The notes beneath the pieces are model-generated. The model was not told the origin of the DNA and made no database searches. It saw only the letters and a program-made list of their open reading frames with translations. A stretch of 13,427 nt of DNA. Source: JAQVSH01 sp964349835 (GTDB lineage Bacteria > Bacteroidota > Bacteroidia > Bacteroidales > UBA4181). The position numbers were made by a program, and so were the translations under genes. Positions 1 to 7,414 of this stretch are shown one piece after another; the stretch's first letter is position 1; each line of letters starts with the position of its first letter. The stretch is taken from contig CAYGID010000064.1 in NCBI GenBank assembly GCA_964349835.1, positions 1-13,427 of the forward strand, written 5' to 3'.

Positions 1-176
1 CTGAGCCTTCCTAACTTTTCCATTTTAAGGACGTCAGTCGTATGTCTTGGCCAAATTGGCTCAGATCCTGATTTTCATTCCATTGATTATCAATCAAATA
101 GATATGCAGTAAATCCTGCATCGGGTGAGGTATGCGCTGTCCGAAATCAAAACTAATTAATCCAAAAACAATTACC
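1..176. other. Leader region without a convincing gene
   Basis: No recognisable gene lies here. One plus-strand frame is open from base 1 to a TAA at 154-156 (51 codons, ending in Ala-Val-Arg-Asn-Gln-Asn). It could be the tail of a gene starting left of the window, but its translation resembles no family I know. Short inverted repeats are visible: CTGAGCC at 1-7 matches GGCTCAG at 58-64, and GCCAAATTGGC at 50-60 is a near-perfect palindrome. I see no clear promoter matching the Bacteroidota TTTG/TAnnTTTG pattern, although this stretch must contain or adjoin the promoter for the cluster starting at 177. Confidence 0.4.
82..121. promoter_or_regulatory. Two adjacent palindromes upstream of the envelope-stress cluster
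   Basis: ATTGATTATCAAT at 82-94 is a perfect 13-base odd palindrome of the size of a dimeric repressor site. At 104-121 the arms ATGCAG and CTGCAT flank a six-base spacer TAAATC. They lie 83 and 56 bases before the chosen start at 177. A regulatory role is inference from position and symmetry only; AT-rich DNA yields such palindromes by chance. Confidence 0.22.
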
Positions 177-332
177 ATGGGAAATCTACTTTATACAATC
201 GCAATCATATTTCTTCTGGCGTGGCTGGTTGGATACTTTGGCTTTGATGTCGGAAACATGGTTCACATACTTCTGGTGATTGCCATTATTGCTGTTCTTC
301 TGAGGGTTATCAGGGGGAGGAATCCTCTTTAA
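177..332 (+). CDS. lmo0937-family small membrane protein (51 aa)
   Basis: Small integral membrane peptide of the lmo0937/DUF5670 type, function unknown. The start at 177 gives the family's typical beginning MGNLLYTIAII and typical total length near 50 residues. An upstream ATG at 132 in the same frame would add 15 polar residues that do not fit the family, so I rejected it. Two hydrophobic stretches (about residues 4-20 and 28-43) are separated by the turn GYFGFDVGNM, and the tail RVIRGRNPL is basic and probably cytoplasmic. Proteins of this kind often sit beside YtxH and CsbD-like stress proteins, and here YtxH follows after 39 bases. It is probably co-transcribed with the genes up to 2567. 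Family call fairly sure; role not known. Confidence 0.82.
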   Translation: MGNLLYTIAIIFLLAWLVGYFGFDVGNMVHILLVIAIIAVLLRVIRGRNPL

Positions 333-371
333 TTATTATTTGTTATCACTAATCATTAACTATTTAAAATC

Positions 372-656
372 ATGAGTATGAGTGCAGGAAAAATGTTATT
401 AGGTCTGGTGGTCGGTATCTCGGCCGGAGTATTGGTAGGCGTTCTGTTTGCCCCCGCAAAGGGTTCTGTTACCCGCAGAAAAATTGCCAGAAAGGGTGAA
501 GCCTATGTCGATTCTGTAAAAGATGAGATAGATGAATATTCCGACATCATCAGCAGAAAGTTCGAAGAGATTAAAGAGGAGATTAAGGATGAGGTGGAGA
601 AGGTGAAAACTTTGGTTGAATCCGGCAAACAGAATGCGAAGAGTTCCTTGAGTTAA
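372..656 (+). CDS. YtxH domain-containing protein
   Basis: A 94-residue protein with one N-terminal membrane helix (about residues 8-28, rich in Gly and Val), then the signature LFAPAKGSVTRRKI (25-38) typical of YtxH/GvpP-like proteins, and a highly charged Lys/Glu helical tail (about 45-85) likely to form a coiled coil. Family members are linked to general stress responses, with no defined biochemical activity. The protein is probably anchored in the inner membrane with the coiled coil in the cytoplasm. A second ATG two codons downstream (378) is an equally possible start. It lies in the same-strand series 177-2567, between the small membrane peptide and the holin-X-like protein, an arrangement I recognise as common in Bacteroidota. 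Confidence 0.88.
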   Translation: MSMSAGKMLLGLVVGISAGVLVGVLFAPAKGSVTRRKIARKGEAYVDSVKDEIDEYSDIISRKFEEIKEEIKDEVEKVKTLVESGKQNAKSSLS

Positions 657-698
657 CGGTTCAAGACAACAACTATCCCATGCCATAAAATGTAAATC

Positions 699-1040
699 AT
701 GAATAACGGTACAAATCGCCTTGAGTCTCTTTTTGAGAGAACACAGGAATATAGCAGAATCAGCCTTGAAATATGGAAGCTAAAGGCTTTAGATCAAGCA
801 TCAAGCATGCTGTCGTCAATATTGTCACGTGCAATGGTTCTTTTTGTTTTGGCAATGTTCTTACTTATAGGGAGTCTGGGCTTCGCACTTTGGTTAGGTG
901 AGATACTTGGAAAGATTTGGATCGGATTCATTATTGTGACTGCATTTTATGGCATGCTGGGGGTTGTTGTCTACGCTCTTATGCATCGGTGGATTAAGCA
1001 ATCCTTGTGCAATTACATTATCCGACAACTACTAAAATAA
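699..1040 (+). CDS. Holin-X-like (phage holin superfamily III) membrane protein
   Basis: A 113-residue protein with an amphipathic N-terminal helix (about 5-40), two closely spaced membrane helices (about 45-66 and 73-95) forming a hairpin, and a basic C-terminal tail. This layout and the spacing GFALWLGEILGKIWIGF match the family called putative Actinobacterial holin-X or phage holin family protein. Despite the name, chromosomal members next to YtxH genes are not phage genes, and nothing phage-like surrounds this one. Its role is unknown and probably structural in the envelope. It follows YtxH by 42 bases and precedes the next gene by only 6, which supports co-transcription and perhaps translational coupling. 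Confidence 0.75.
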   Translation: MNNGTNRLESLFERTQEYSRISLEIWKLKALDQASSMLSSILSRAMVLFVLAMFLLIGSLGFALWLGEILGKIWIGFIIVTAFYGMLGVVVYALMHRWIKQSLCNYIIRQLLK

Positions 1041-1046
1041 ATTCTT

Positions 1047-1454
1047 ATGTACAACATCGTTTCCGCTAATGAGTTGAAGGAGGCAATCTGCTTGCTCGAA
1101 AGCAGGCGGACCATTCAAGGTGATTTGGTGAAGGAACAATTCGAAATGGTTCTTTTCGGTTCAGAATCTGCGGCCCCTTTGCATAGCATTTTAGCTAATG
1201 CGTTTGGTTCACCTCGTCTTAGAAAGGATATCCTTTATGCCTTACTGGGTTTAGCCGCAGGATATCTATCTAAAAAAGTGGTTGTTGGATCGTCGAGCGG
1301 CGTATTTAAGAAACTTCTCGGGTGGGGTTTGCAGTTTGGTGTTCCCATGATCTTGGCGAATAAAGCAATAAATGTAAGGTTGATACTTGAAAACGTGATT
1401 CATCGGTTCTTCGGAAAACCGGAAGCGGAATCTATTAGCAATCGTTTTAATTAA
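1047..1454 (+). CDS. Conserved-type hypothetical protein of the YtxH/holin-X cluster
   Basis: A 135-residue protein of unknown function. The N-terminal third is charged and probably helical (SANELKEAICLLESRR, 6-21). The middle holds a glycine-containing hydrophobic stretch, LLGLAAGYLSKKVVVG (66-81), then KKLLGWGLQFGVPMILA (88-104), which could be two short membrane-associated or re-entrant segments. A basic end follows. I recognise this layout (AGYLSKK followed by a Gly-rich LLG..LQFG segment) from uncharacterised proteins next to YtxH/holin-X pairs in Bacteroidota, but I know no assigned role. The 6-base gap upstream and 12-base gap downstream place it in the middle of a transcription unit. 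Inference: a small inner-membrane accessory protein of the same envelope-stress cluster. Confidence 0.72.
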   Translation: MYNIVSANELKEAICLLESRRTIQGDLVKEQFEMVLFGSESAAPLHSILANAFGSPRLRKDILYALLGLAAGYLSKKVVVGSSSGVFKKLLGWGLQFGVPMILANKAINVRLILENVIHRFFGKPEAESISNRFN

Positions 1455-1466
1455 TACGTGTAAGTA

Positions 1467-2567
1467 ATGAACAAAGTAATCATACTCCCTTTTTATGCAA
1501 AGGCGTCGCTCTTATTGGTGGGACTGTACGTTTTTGTATATATGCTATTCCTGACAAAAGGGTTGTTGGTTCCATTAATTTTTTCCGCAATGTTCGCATC
1601 GGTTCTGAGTCCGGTGGTGGAGTTCCTGGTAAGAAAAAAACTAAACAGAGTGGTTGCAATCGCTTTGACTTTAATCGTTGTTATTGCAATTATCGCTGCC
1701 TTTAGCACCTTTCTCATTTCGCAGGTAAGTCGTTTTAATGAATCCTGGCCCATATTGGTCGAAAAATTCACCGAATTAGTCAATCAGTCCATCATCTGGA
1801 CTTCCAACTATCTCGATATCGATACTCAGAAGATTATGCTTTGGGTTTCGGAGACTAAAACGGAGTTTTTCAATACCGGCAGTGCAGAAATTGGCAATAC
1901 CCTTGTATTCTTTGGAAGCGGTGTAATGGTTTTGTTGCTGATACCGGTTTATGTATTCATGATTCTGTATTATCAACCCATTTTATTGGAATTTTTCAGA
2001 AGAGTGTTTGGCTCAAAAAATCGCAGTGAGGTAAGCGAGGTGATAGTTCAGGTAAAAACGGTTATACAGCTTTATCTATCCGGATTGATTCTCGAGGTCA
2101 TCATCGTGTCGAGCCTCAACACGGCAGCTTTATTAATTCTGGGAATCGACTACGCTATTCTTTTGGGTATTGTAGGTGGAATACTGAATCTGATTCCCTA
2201 TCTGGGAGGGGTTGTTGCCGTAGCGTTGCCCATGATGATTGCTTTTGTGACAAAGGCTTCGCCCTGGTCTCCTTTTTACGTGCTGGCAATCTATTATTTC
2301 ATTCAATTGGTAGACAATAATTATATAGTTCCAAAAATCGTTGCATCAAAAGTTCGGATCAATGCCCTTGTGTCTATCATCGTAGTGCTTGCATTTGGTG
2401 CTTTATGGGGTATCCCCGGAATGTTTTTATCTATTCCTCTGACTGCGATTGTTAAACTCATCTGTGATCGGATTGAACCCGTGCAATCGATAGGATTTTT
2501 ATTAGGCGATAGTATGCCCGCTTTTCCCCTGTTGACACTCCCTACACTAAAAAATAAAGGTCCATGA
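1467..2567 (+). CDS. AI-2E family transporter (PF01594 type)
   Basis: A 366-residue polytopic inner-membrane protein. N-terminal helices lie near residues 11-30, 33-54 and 62-86, followed by a soluble stretch of about 60 residues (89-145) typical of this family, then a C-terminal helical block from 145. Family hallmarks are visible: YLSGLILE (203-210), NLIPYLGG (241-248), LVDNNYIVPKIVASKVRINALV (281-302, given as range) and GIPGMFLSIPL (315-325). Length is normal. The family is named for AI-2 export by E. coli TqsA, but members also include Na+/H+ antiporters and many of unknown substrate, so the substrate here cannot be deduced. It is the last gene of the cluster starting at 177, 12 bases after its neighbour; a 93-base gap follows. 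Confidence 0.9.
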   Translation: MNKVIILPFYAKASLLLVGLYVFVYMLFLTKGLLVPLIFSAMFASVLSPVVEFLVRKKLNRVVAIALTLIVVIAIIAAFSTFLISQVSRFNESWPILVEKFTELVNQSIIWTSNYLDIDTQKIMLWVSETKTEFFNTGSAEIGNTLVFFGSGVMVLLLIPVYVFMILYYQPILLEFFRRVFGSKNRSEVSEVIVQVKTVIQLYLSGLILEVIIVSSLNTAALLILGIDYAILLGIVGGILNLIPYLGGVVAVALPMMIAFVTKASPWSPFYVLAIYYFIQLVDNNYIVPKIVASKVRINALVSIIVVLAFGALWGIPGMFLSIPLTAIVKLICDRIEPVQSIGFLLGDSMPAFPLLTLPTLKNKGP

Positions 2568-2660
2568 AAGAATCCAACAGTTTGCTCACTTCTGCTTACC
2601 GACGTTTCTGATGATTTCAATACATAACCTATTTCTATTATAAACTTAAAAATAATTGCA

Positions 2661-5147
2661 ATGAGAACCGCACAAAACACAAATGGTGATGACTTTACAT
2701 TCGCCAGTGACCGGTTAAATCGGTTAGTTCCACATAAGAGTTGCTTTCGCAGCTTGCGGAAGGGGTATTCACGTATATTCTCCAGCACCTGGCTTATGCT
2801 TCTGTTCTTGCCCCTTCTGATGTGGCAGTGCAAGGAGGATGATTTTCAGGGTGAATTAGTGGGTATATGCCCCGAGGTGATTTATACCGACCCTATTCGT
2901 GATACCATCAATGTAGCTCTTAATAAACAGGTGAGTGCTACGTTTAATGAGAACATGAATCCTCTAACGATTAACGAGGATACGTATCTGTTGCATCAAG
3001 GCACGACTCTCATTTCGGGGACGGTTACTTACTCGGGTGCTACGGCTCTATTTTCGCCCGATGATCCGTTCACGCCCAATACGGTGTATACGGGTACTAT
3101 AACTACGGGGGCGCAGGATCCTATGGGGAACGCCCTTGAGGAAGATTATGTCTGGAGTTTTACCACCTTGCCGCAATACACGGTTCAACTCTCATCAAGC
3201 CCGACCGCAGGAGGAACAACCATGGGTGGCGGGCTCTATCTTAGGGGCTCAACTGTGATTGTTACCGCTCATCCGGGCATCGGCTATACCTTTATTAACT
3301 GGACAGAGGGCGATTTAGATGCTTCGCCAGATGAAAGCTATACCTTTACAGCGATGTCTAACAGAGGGTTGGTGGCTAATTTCAGTTTAAACGCCTATTC
3401 TTTGACGGTTCTTGCCGAACATGGTTCTGTAGAAAAGGATCCCATTCTGGCCTCTTATGCTCATGGTTCAACGGTTGAGCTCACAGCCACGCCTGAGGTA
3501 GGCTACACCTTTACCGGGTGGAGTGGTGATGCCACAGGTACCGATTCTCCGCTAACGGTAACTATGGATGCCAACAAGACCATTACTGCCAACTTTAGCC
3601 TGAATGCCTACACCTTAACGGTTATTGCAGAACACGGCTCTGTCGAAAAAGATCCGCTTCTTTTAGCGTACAATCATGGTGTTTCGGTGGTGTTAACTCC
3701 CGAGGCTGAGGTAGGCTACACCTTTAGCGGGTGGAGTGGTGATGCCACAGGTAACGACGATCCGTTAACAGTTACTATGGATGACAATAAGACGATTACG
3801 GCCCTCTTTACCCAGAATACCTACACCTTAACGGTTATTGCAGAAAATGGTTCTGTAGAAAAGGATCCTCTTCTATTAACCTACACTCATGGTGCTTCGG
3901 TGGTATTAACTCCCGAGGCTGAAGTAGGCTACACCTTTAGCGGGTGGAGTGGTAATGCCACTGGCAACGCCAATCCCTTAACGGTAACTATGGATGCCAA
4001 CAAGACGATTACGGCCCTCTTTACTCAGAATACCTACACTTTAACGGTTGTGGCAGAGCATGGTTCGGTGGCAAAAAATCCCACTCTATTGGCCTACAAT
4101 CATGGCGCTTCGGTGGTGTTGACTCCCTCACCTGAAGTAGGCTACACCTTTACCGGGTGGAGTGGTAATGCCACTGGCAACGCCAATCCGTTAACGGTAA
4201 CTATGGATGCCAACAAGACGATTACTGCCAACTTTAGCCAGGATGCCTTCACCTTAACGGTTATTGCAGAACACGGTTCGGTAGCCAAAAATCCTCTTCT
4301 TTTGTCTTACACTCTGGGTGCTTCGGTAGTGTTAACTCCCACACCTGAGATCGGCTACACCTTTACAGGTTGGAGTGGTGATGCCACAGGCAACGACAAT
4401 CCGTTAACGGTTCTGATGACCGGAAACAAGACGATTACTGCCCTCTTTACTGCGACTCCCCCAGTAGGTCCCGGACCGGTTGATTTTGGTTCGGCTATTG
4501 ACTTCTCTGTTCTGACAAAAACCGGAATTTCTACCGACATCGGCACGCTCATTAATGGAAATATTGGAGTGAATCCCGCTGCTGCCGCTTCAATCACTGG
4601 TTTTGGATTAATTATGAATATCGGAGGTGCGTCATCGCATACGCCTATGGTTACGGGGAATGTCTTTGCACCCGACTATGCAGATCCCACTCCGGCCAAA
4701 ATGGTAACGGCTCATGATGATATGCTGATTGCATACACGGCGGCTAATGATCTGGTAACTCCTGCTCCTGTTAATGAACTGGGTGGCGGAAATATCAGCG
4801 GTATGACCCTGGCTCCCGGTCTCTACAAATGGACTACTGGTCTATTGATTACCAATGCGGGTGTTACCCTTGAAGGCGGACCAAATGATACCTGGGTTTT
4901 CCAGGTTGCTCAGAATCTTACGGTGAATAATTCTGCTATTGTTACTCTGTTGGGTGGCGCGCAGGCCAAAAACATTGTATGGGTTGTAGCAGGACAAGCC
5001 ACTTTGGGAACTGATACCAATTTTAAAGGATCCATTATGGCCTACGAACTGATTTCTCTGGATACCGGAGCAAGTGTGACGGGTAGATTATTCTCGCAAG
5101 CGGCTGTTACATTAAATACCAATTGCGTGGTGATTGAACCCGATTAA
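2661..5147 (+). CDS. Ice-binding (DUF3494) lipoprotein with Ig-like domain and InlB-B-type repeats
   Basis: Large 828-residue surface protein. Order: an unusual 40-residue polar leader; a hydrophobic signal segment (42-56) ending in LLMWQC, with Cys57 as probable lipid-modified residue; an Ig-like Big_5-type domain (about 70-170, ending VWSFTTL); one divergent repeat (173-245); five near-identical 71-residue repeats (from 246, 317, 388, 459 and 530) with the GYTF.GWSG.ATG and NKTITA motifs of divergent InlB B-repeats; a short Pro linker; and a C-terminal DUF3494 ice-binding beta-solenoid (about 607-828) with LAPGLYKW, TWVFQV, VWVVAGQATLGT and VTGRLFSQAAVTL. Family members bind ice crystals; the repeats probably hold the domain away from the cell. 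Gln just before the Cys is atypical for a lipobox. A TTG at 2754 would give a more normal short signal peptide, but 2661 is the first good ATG. The OmpA gene follows after 96 bases. Confidence 0.9.
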   Translation: MRTAQNTNGDDFTFASDRLNRLVPHKSCFRSLRKGYSRIFSSTWLMLLFLPLLMWQCKEDDFQGELVGICPEVIYTDPIRDTINVALNKQVSATFNENMNPLTINEDTYLLHQGTTLISGTVTYSGATALFSPDDPFTPNTVYTGTITTGAQDPMGNALEEDYVWSFTTLPQYTVQLSSSPTAGGTTMGGGLYLRGSTVIVTAHPGIGYTFINWTEGDLDASPDESYTFTAMSNRGLVANFSLNAYSLTVLAEHGSVEKDPILASYAHGSTVELTATPEVGYTFTGWSGDATGTDSPLTVTMDANKTITANFSLNAYTLTVIAEHGSVEKDPLLLAYNHGVSVVLTPEAEVGYTFSGWSGDATGNDDPLTVTMDDNKTITALFTQNTYTLTVIAENGSVEKDPLLLTYTHGASVVLTPEAEVGYTFSGWSGNATGNANPLTVTMDANKTITALFTQNTYTLTVVAEHGSVAKNPTLLAYNHGASVVLTPSPEVGYTFTGWSGNATGNANPLTVTMDANKTITANFSQDAFTLTVIAEHGSVAKNPLLLSYTLGASVVLTPTPEIGYTFTGWSGDATGNDNPLTVLMTGNKTITALFTATPPVGPGPVDFGSAIDFSVLTKTGISTDIGTLINGNIGVNPAAAASITGFGLIMNIGGASSHTPMVTGNVFAPDYADPTPAKMVTAHDDMLIAYTAANDLVTPAPVNELGGGNISGMTLAPGLYKWTTGLLITNAGVTLEGGPNDTWVFQVAQNLTVNNSAIVTLLGGAQAKNIVWVVAGQATLGTDTNFKGSIMAYELISLDTGASVTGRLFSQAAVTLNTNCVVIEPD
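3396..4454 (+). repeat. Five tandem 213-bp repeats encoding 71-residue InlB-B-type modules
   Basis: Repeat units begin at 3396, 3609, 3822, 4035 and 4248, an exact 213-base (71-codon) period seen from the recurring start Y/F-[ST]-LTV-[LIV]-AE-[HN]-G. DNA is conserved as well as protein: GGTGGAGTGG and GTTCGG-type blocks recur at the same phase, and adjacent units differ mainly at scattered codons. A sixth, diverged unit precedes them (3177-3395). Exact phase and high DNA similarity indicate expansion by unequal recombination, and copy number may vary between strains or collapse in short-read assemblies. Confidence 0.92.
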
Positions 5148-5173
5148 GGAGCCGGTTTTGCCCGATTTGTTTA

Positions 5174-5194
5174 TCCCCCCTCCCAAGGGGGGGG
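5174..5194 (+). terminator. GC-rich hairpin between the ice-binding and OmpA genes
   Basis: A C6-T-C3-AA-G8 tract can fold into a 7-8 bp stem (5174-5181 with 5187-5194) closed by a five-base CCCAA loop. It lies 27 bases after the ice-binding stop. No U-tract follows, so it is a poor intrinsic terminator; it may act as a 3' stability element or attenuator between the two surface-protein genes. The G8 run is also prone to slippage or sequencing error. Confidence 0.4.
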
Positions 5195-5243
5195 TGAACT
5201 AACCTTCAAATAACTAACACATTAATATTAAAAACATCCTATT

Positions 5244-7175
5244 ATGTTACGAAGTATAGTATTCTTTATCATTTTGTTGATGGGATCTTTCGCATCGACA
5301 CAAGCGCAGACGGTAGAACGGCCACAACCTAAAGTGATGTTTGGCTTCTCGGCTGCCGCTAATATGAATTTCTTTTCGGGTACCACTCAAACCATAAATT
5401 CCGCTTTGGTGGCTCCGGGTGCTTTCCATGAAGGTTTTGGCGTTCGTCCGTATGGCTCTTTATTGGTAGAGTACCGACCGCATCCTGTTTGGGGGCTCAT
5501 GTTAAATCTTGGCTATGATGGTCGGGGTGGAGAGTTCGATGGCGTAGACGCCCCTTGTAATTGCCCTGAAGAATTAGAAACCTCTTTAGCCTATTTTACG
5601 ATTGAACCCAGTTTGCGCATTGCCCCTTTTGCATCGAATTTATATCTCTTTGTGGGCGGTGGGCTTGGCATAAACATTAACAAAGGGTTTGAGTACACCC
5701 AAGAGTTAAAGCCTGATACCGATGGAGACTTCAGTGCTATTCGGAAGAATTTATTTTCGGGGCACATCGGAGCCGGATACGACATTCCGTTATCTTCAGC
5801 TACCAAAAGAACGCAGGTGTTTTTCTCGCCTTTTGTATCGTATCATCCCTATTTTGGCCGCGATCCCCGTTCTATCGAAAGTTGGTCGATCCAATCGCTC
5901 AGGGTGGGCGCTGCAATAAAATTCGGAAGGGTCCGTCAACGTCCCGAAGCCGAAGAGTATATTCCTGTGGTGGCTCCTGTGGTGAAACCAGTTATCGACG
6001 AAGGGGTTGATTTCTCGGTAGTTGCTCCTTCAAGAATTGAGGCGCGACGCACAGTAAGAGAGACGTTCCCTCTTCGTAATTATGTCTTCTTTGAGGAGGG
6101 GCGATCGTCGATACCTAATCGGTATGTTGCGTTAAACAAGGAGGAGGCAATTCGTTTTAAGGAAGGCCAATTTCAAGATCCGGAGCCAACCGATTTGAGT
6201 GGCAGATCACAGCGTCAATTGTCAATCTACTATAATATTTTGAATATAGTGGGCGATCGTATGCGGGTGAATCCTGATGCTAAGATTGCATTGATCGGAG
6301 CTTCAGCGGGGAATGGTCCTCAACTTGGAAAGGAGTATGCCGAATCGGTTAAACGCTATTTGGTGGATGTATTTGCAATCGGAGAGTCAAGAATCACTAC
6401 CGAAGGACGCAATTTGCCTTTGGTTCCTTCGGAGAAACCCGGTGACAAAAAATTCCTTGCTCTGCTTAAAGAGGGCGATCGGAGGGTAGATCTTACCAGC
6501 ACGTCGAACGCTCTGCTTGCGCCGCTTCAAGTTGTGGCTCTGGAAGACGACTCGAGGAGTAATATGTTAGTCTTCAAAATGGAACCTAAGACCAGAGGCC
6601 AGATTACCTCATGGACTCTTGATGTCACCGACGAATCTGGAACGAATCAGCGTTTTGGTCCCTATACCAGTTCGCAGGAAAGTATCTCCGGCAATGTCAT
6701 TCTGGGCAATCGTTCGGATGGCAACTATAAGGCGGTGATGCTTGCGAAAACCAAATCGGGAACTGAAATCAAAAGAGAGAGTAATTTTCGCCTTGCAAAG
6801 AATACTACGCCTGTTGAAGATGGGCTTCGCTACAGTATTCTCTTCGACTTTGATCATGCGCAAACAGTAACGACCTATGAGAAATTTCTAACAGAAGTTG
6901 TGGTTCCGCTTATTCCCAATGCAAGTACAGTGGGCATTCACGGATATACCGATATTATTGGTAATGAAAGTTATAATATGTCGTTATCGAAACGACGTGC
7001 CAATGATGCGCATAAGATTTTGCAACAGGCCCTGAATAAAGCGGGTAAAAGAGATGTCAAATTCGATGTCGGCGGATATGGTGCTGATACAAAACGGGCT
7101 CCTTTTGGAAACAGACTCCCCGAAGAGCGTTCGTACAACAGAACGGTGATAATTGATATCGCTGCTAAGCAGTAA
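5244..7175 (+). CDS. OmpA-family outer-membrane protein with tandem OmpA-like modules
   Basis: A 643-residue protein. Residues 1-22 form a signal peptide ending STQAQ. Residues about 30-228 alternate in the way of an outer-membrane beta-barrel. After a Pro/Val linker (238-250) comes a first OmpA-like module (about 279-418; NYVFFEEGRSSIP, RITTEGR, GDRRVDL), then a beta-sandwich-like stretch (about 440-518), then a clear C-terminal OmpA domain (528-640). The last domain keeps the peptidoglycan-binding Asp (YTD, Asp570) and Arg (LSKRRAND, Arg584/585). The first module has IGASAGNG where TD is expected and probably does not bind peptidoglycan. I recognise this architecture from many Bacteroidota OmpA proteins. 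Role: non-covalent tethering of the outer membrane to the wall. Its position after the ice-binding lipoprotein suggests related surface function, but the 96-base gap with hairpin leaves co-transcription open. Confidence 0.9.
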   Translation: MLRSIVFFIILLMGSFASTQAQTVERPQPKVMFGFSAAANMNFFSGTTQTINSALVAPGAFHEGFGVRPYGSLLVEYRPHPVWGLMLNLGYDGRGGEFDGVDAPCNCPEELETSLAYFTIEPSLRIAPFASNLYLFVGGGLGININKGFEYTQELKPDTDGDFSAIRKNLFSGHIGAGYDIPLSSATKRTQVFFSPFVSYHPYFGRDPRSIESWSIQSLRVGAAIKFGRVRQRPEAEEYIPVVAPVVKPVIDEGVDFSVVAPSRIEARRTVRETFPLRNYVFFEEGRSSIPNRYVALNKEEAIRFKEGQFQDPEPTDLSGRSQRQLSIYYNILNIVGDRMRVNPDAKIALIGASAGNGPQLGKEYAESVKRYLVDVFAIGESRITTEGRNLPLVPSEKPGDKKFLALLKEGDRRVDLTSTSNALLAPLQVVALEDDSRSNMLVFKMEPKTRGQITSWTLDVTDESGTNQRFGPYTSSQESISGNVILGNRSDGNYKAVMLAKTKSGTEIKRESNFRLAKNTTPVEDGLRYSILFDFDHAQTVTTYEKFLTEVVVPLIPNASTVGIHGYTDIIGNESYNMSLSKRRANDAHKILQQALNKAGKRDVKFDVGGYGADTKRAPFGNRLPEERSYNRTVIIDIAAKQ

Positions 7176-7221
7176 GTCTTAATTAAGATAGGATTCAAAG
7201 TAAGGCTAGCTGAAAGAACCA

Positions 7222-7349
7222 AGAGATTGTCCCAAAAGGGAGTCAAGAGCAAGATGCTGATAATGATCTAATCCGGATTATATTTTGGAATTTGATTATT
7301 GGCAATCAAACTGCAATGCAGTGATTGACTTCCTTTTGGGACATTATCT
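7222..7349. repeat. Imperfect inverted repeat, MITE-like intergenic element
   Basis: TGTCCCAAAAGGGAGTCAA at 7228-7246 is matched in reverse complement at 7325-7343 with 18 of 19 identities. Extending outward to 7222 and 7349 gives 22 of 25. The 78-base interior is AT-rich and has no gene, but holds a perfect palindrome TAATCCGGATTA (7269-7280) and a hairpin with TTTGATT/AATCAAA arms (7291-7310). Size, terminal symmetry and intergenic position suggest a miniature inverted-repeat element. No target-site duplication is evident, so mobility is unproven. In RNA the single mismatch becomes a G-U pair, so the arms could also form a 19-bp stem beyond the OmpA stop codon. Confidence 0.6.
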
Positions 7350-7414
7350 TTTAGTGGAAAGCAAAGGATTTTTGGTTGCAGTAAAGGTATGCATAGTTAA
7401 TAACCCCAAATAGA

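Noticed and set aside
1..156. Open frame entering from the left edge as a real gene end
   Set aside because: Its 51 codons resemble nothing I recognise, and an open frame of this length is possible by chance; kept only as a note.
132..176. Upstream ATG extending the small membrane protein to 66 residues
   Set aside because: The extra 15 residues are polar and unlike the family, whose members begin MGNLLYTIA as encoded from 177.
699..1040. Holin-like protein as a sign of a prophage
   Set aside because: Neighbours are YtxH and other envelope genes; no lysin, integrase or structural phage genes are present, and chromosomal holin-X-like proteins are common.
2321..2833. Long minus-strand open frame of 170 codons
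   Set aside because: It lies opposite the AI-2E gene and the ice-binding leader, whose reading frames have clear family motifs; the minus-strand translation has none.
3177..4454. Tandem repeats as a CRISPR or other non-coding array
   Set aside because: The 213-base period is in frame throughout, encodes a known repeat fold and has no spacer-like variable units.
7205..7362. Target-site duplication around the inverted repeat
   Set aside because: The only matching flanking words (GAAAG-like) are not adjacent to the repeat ends, so no duplication can be claimed.
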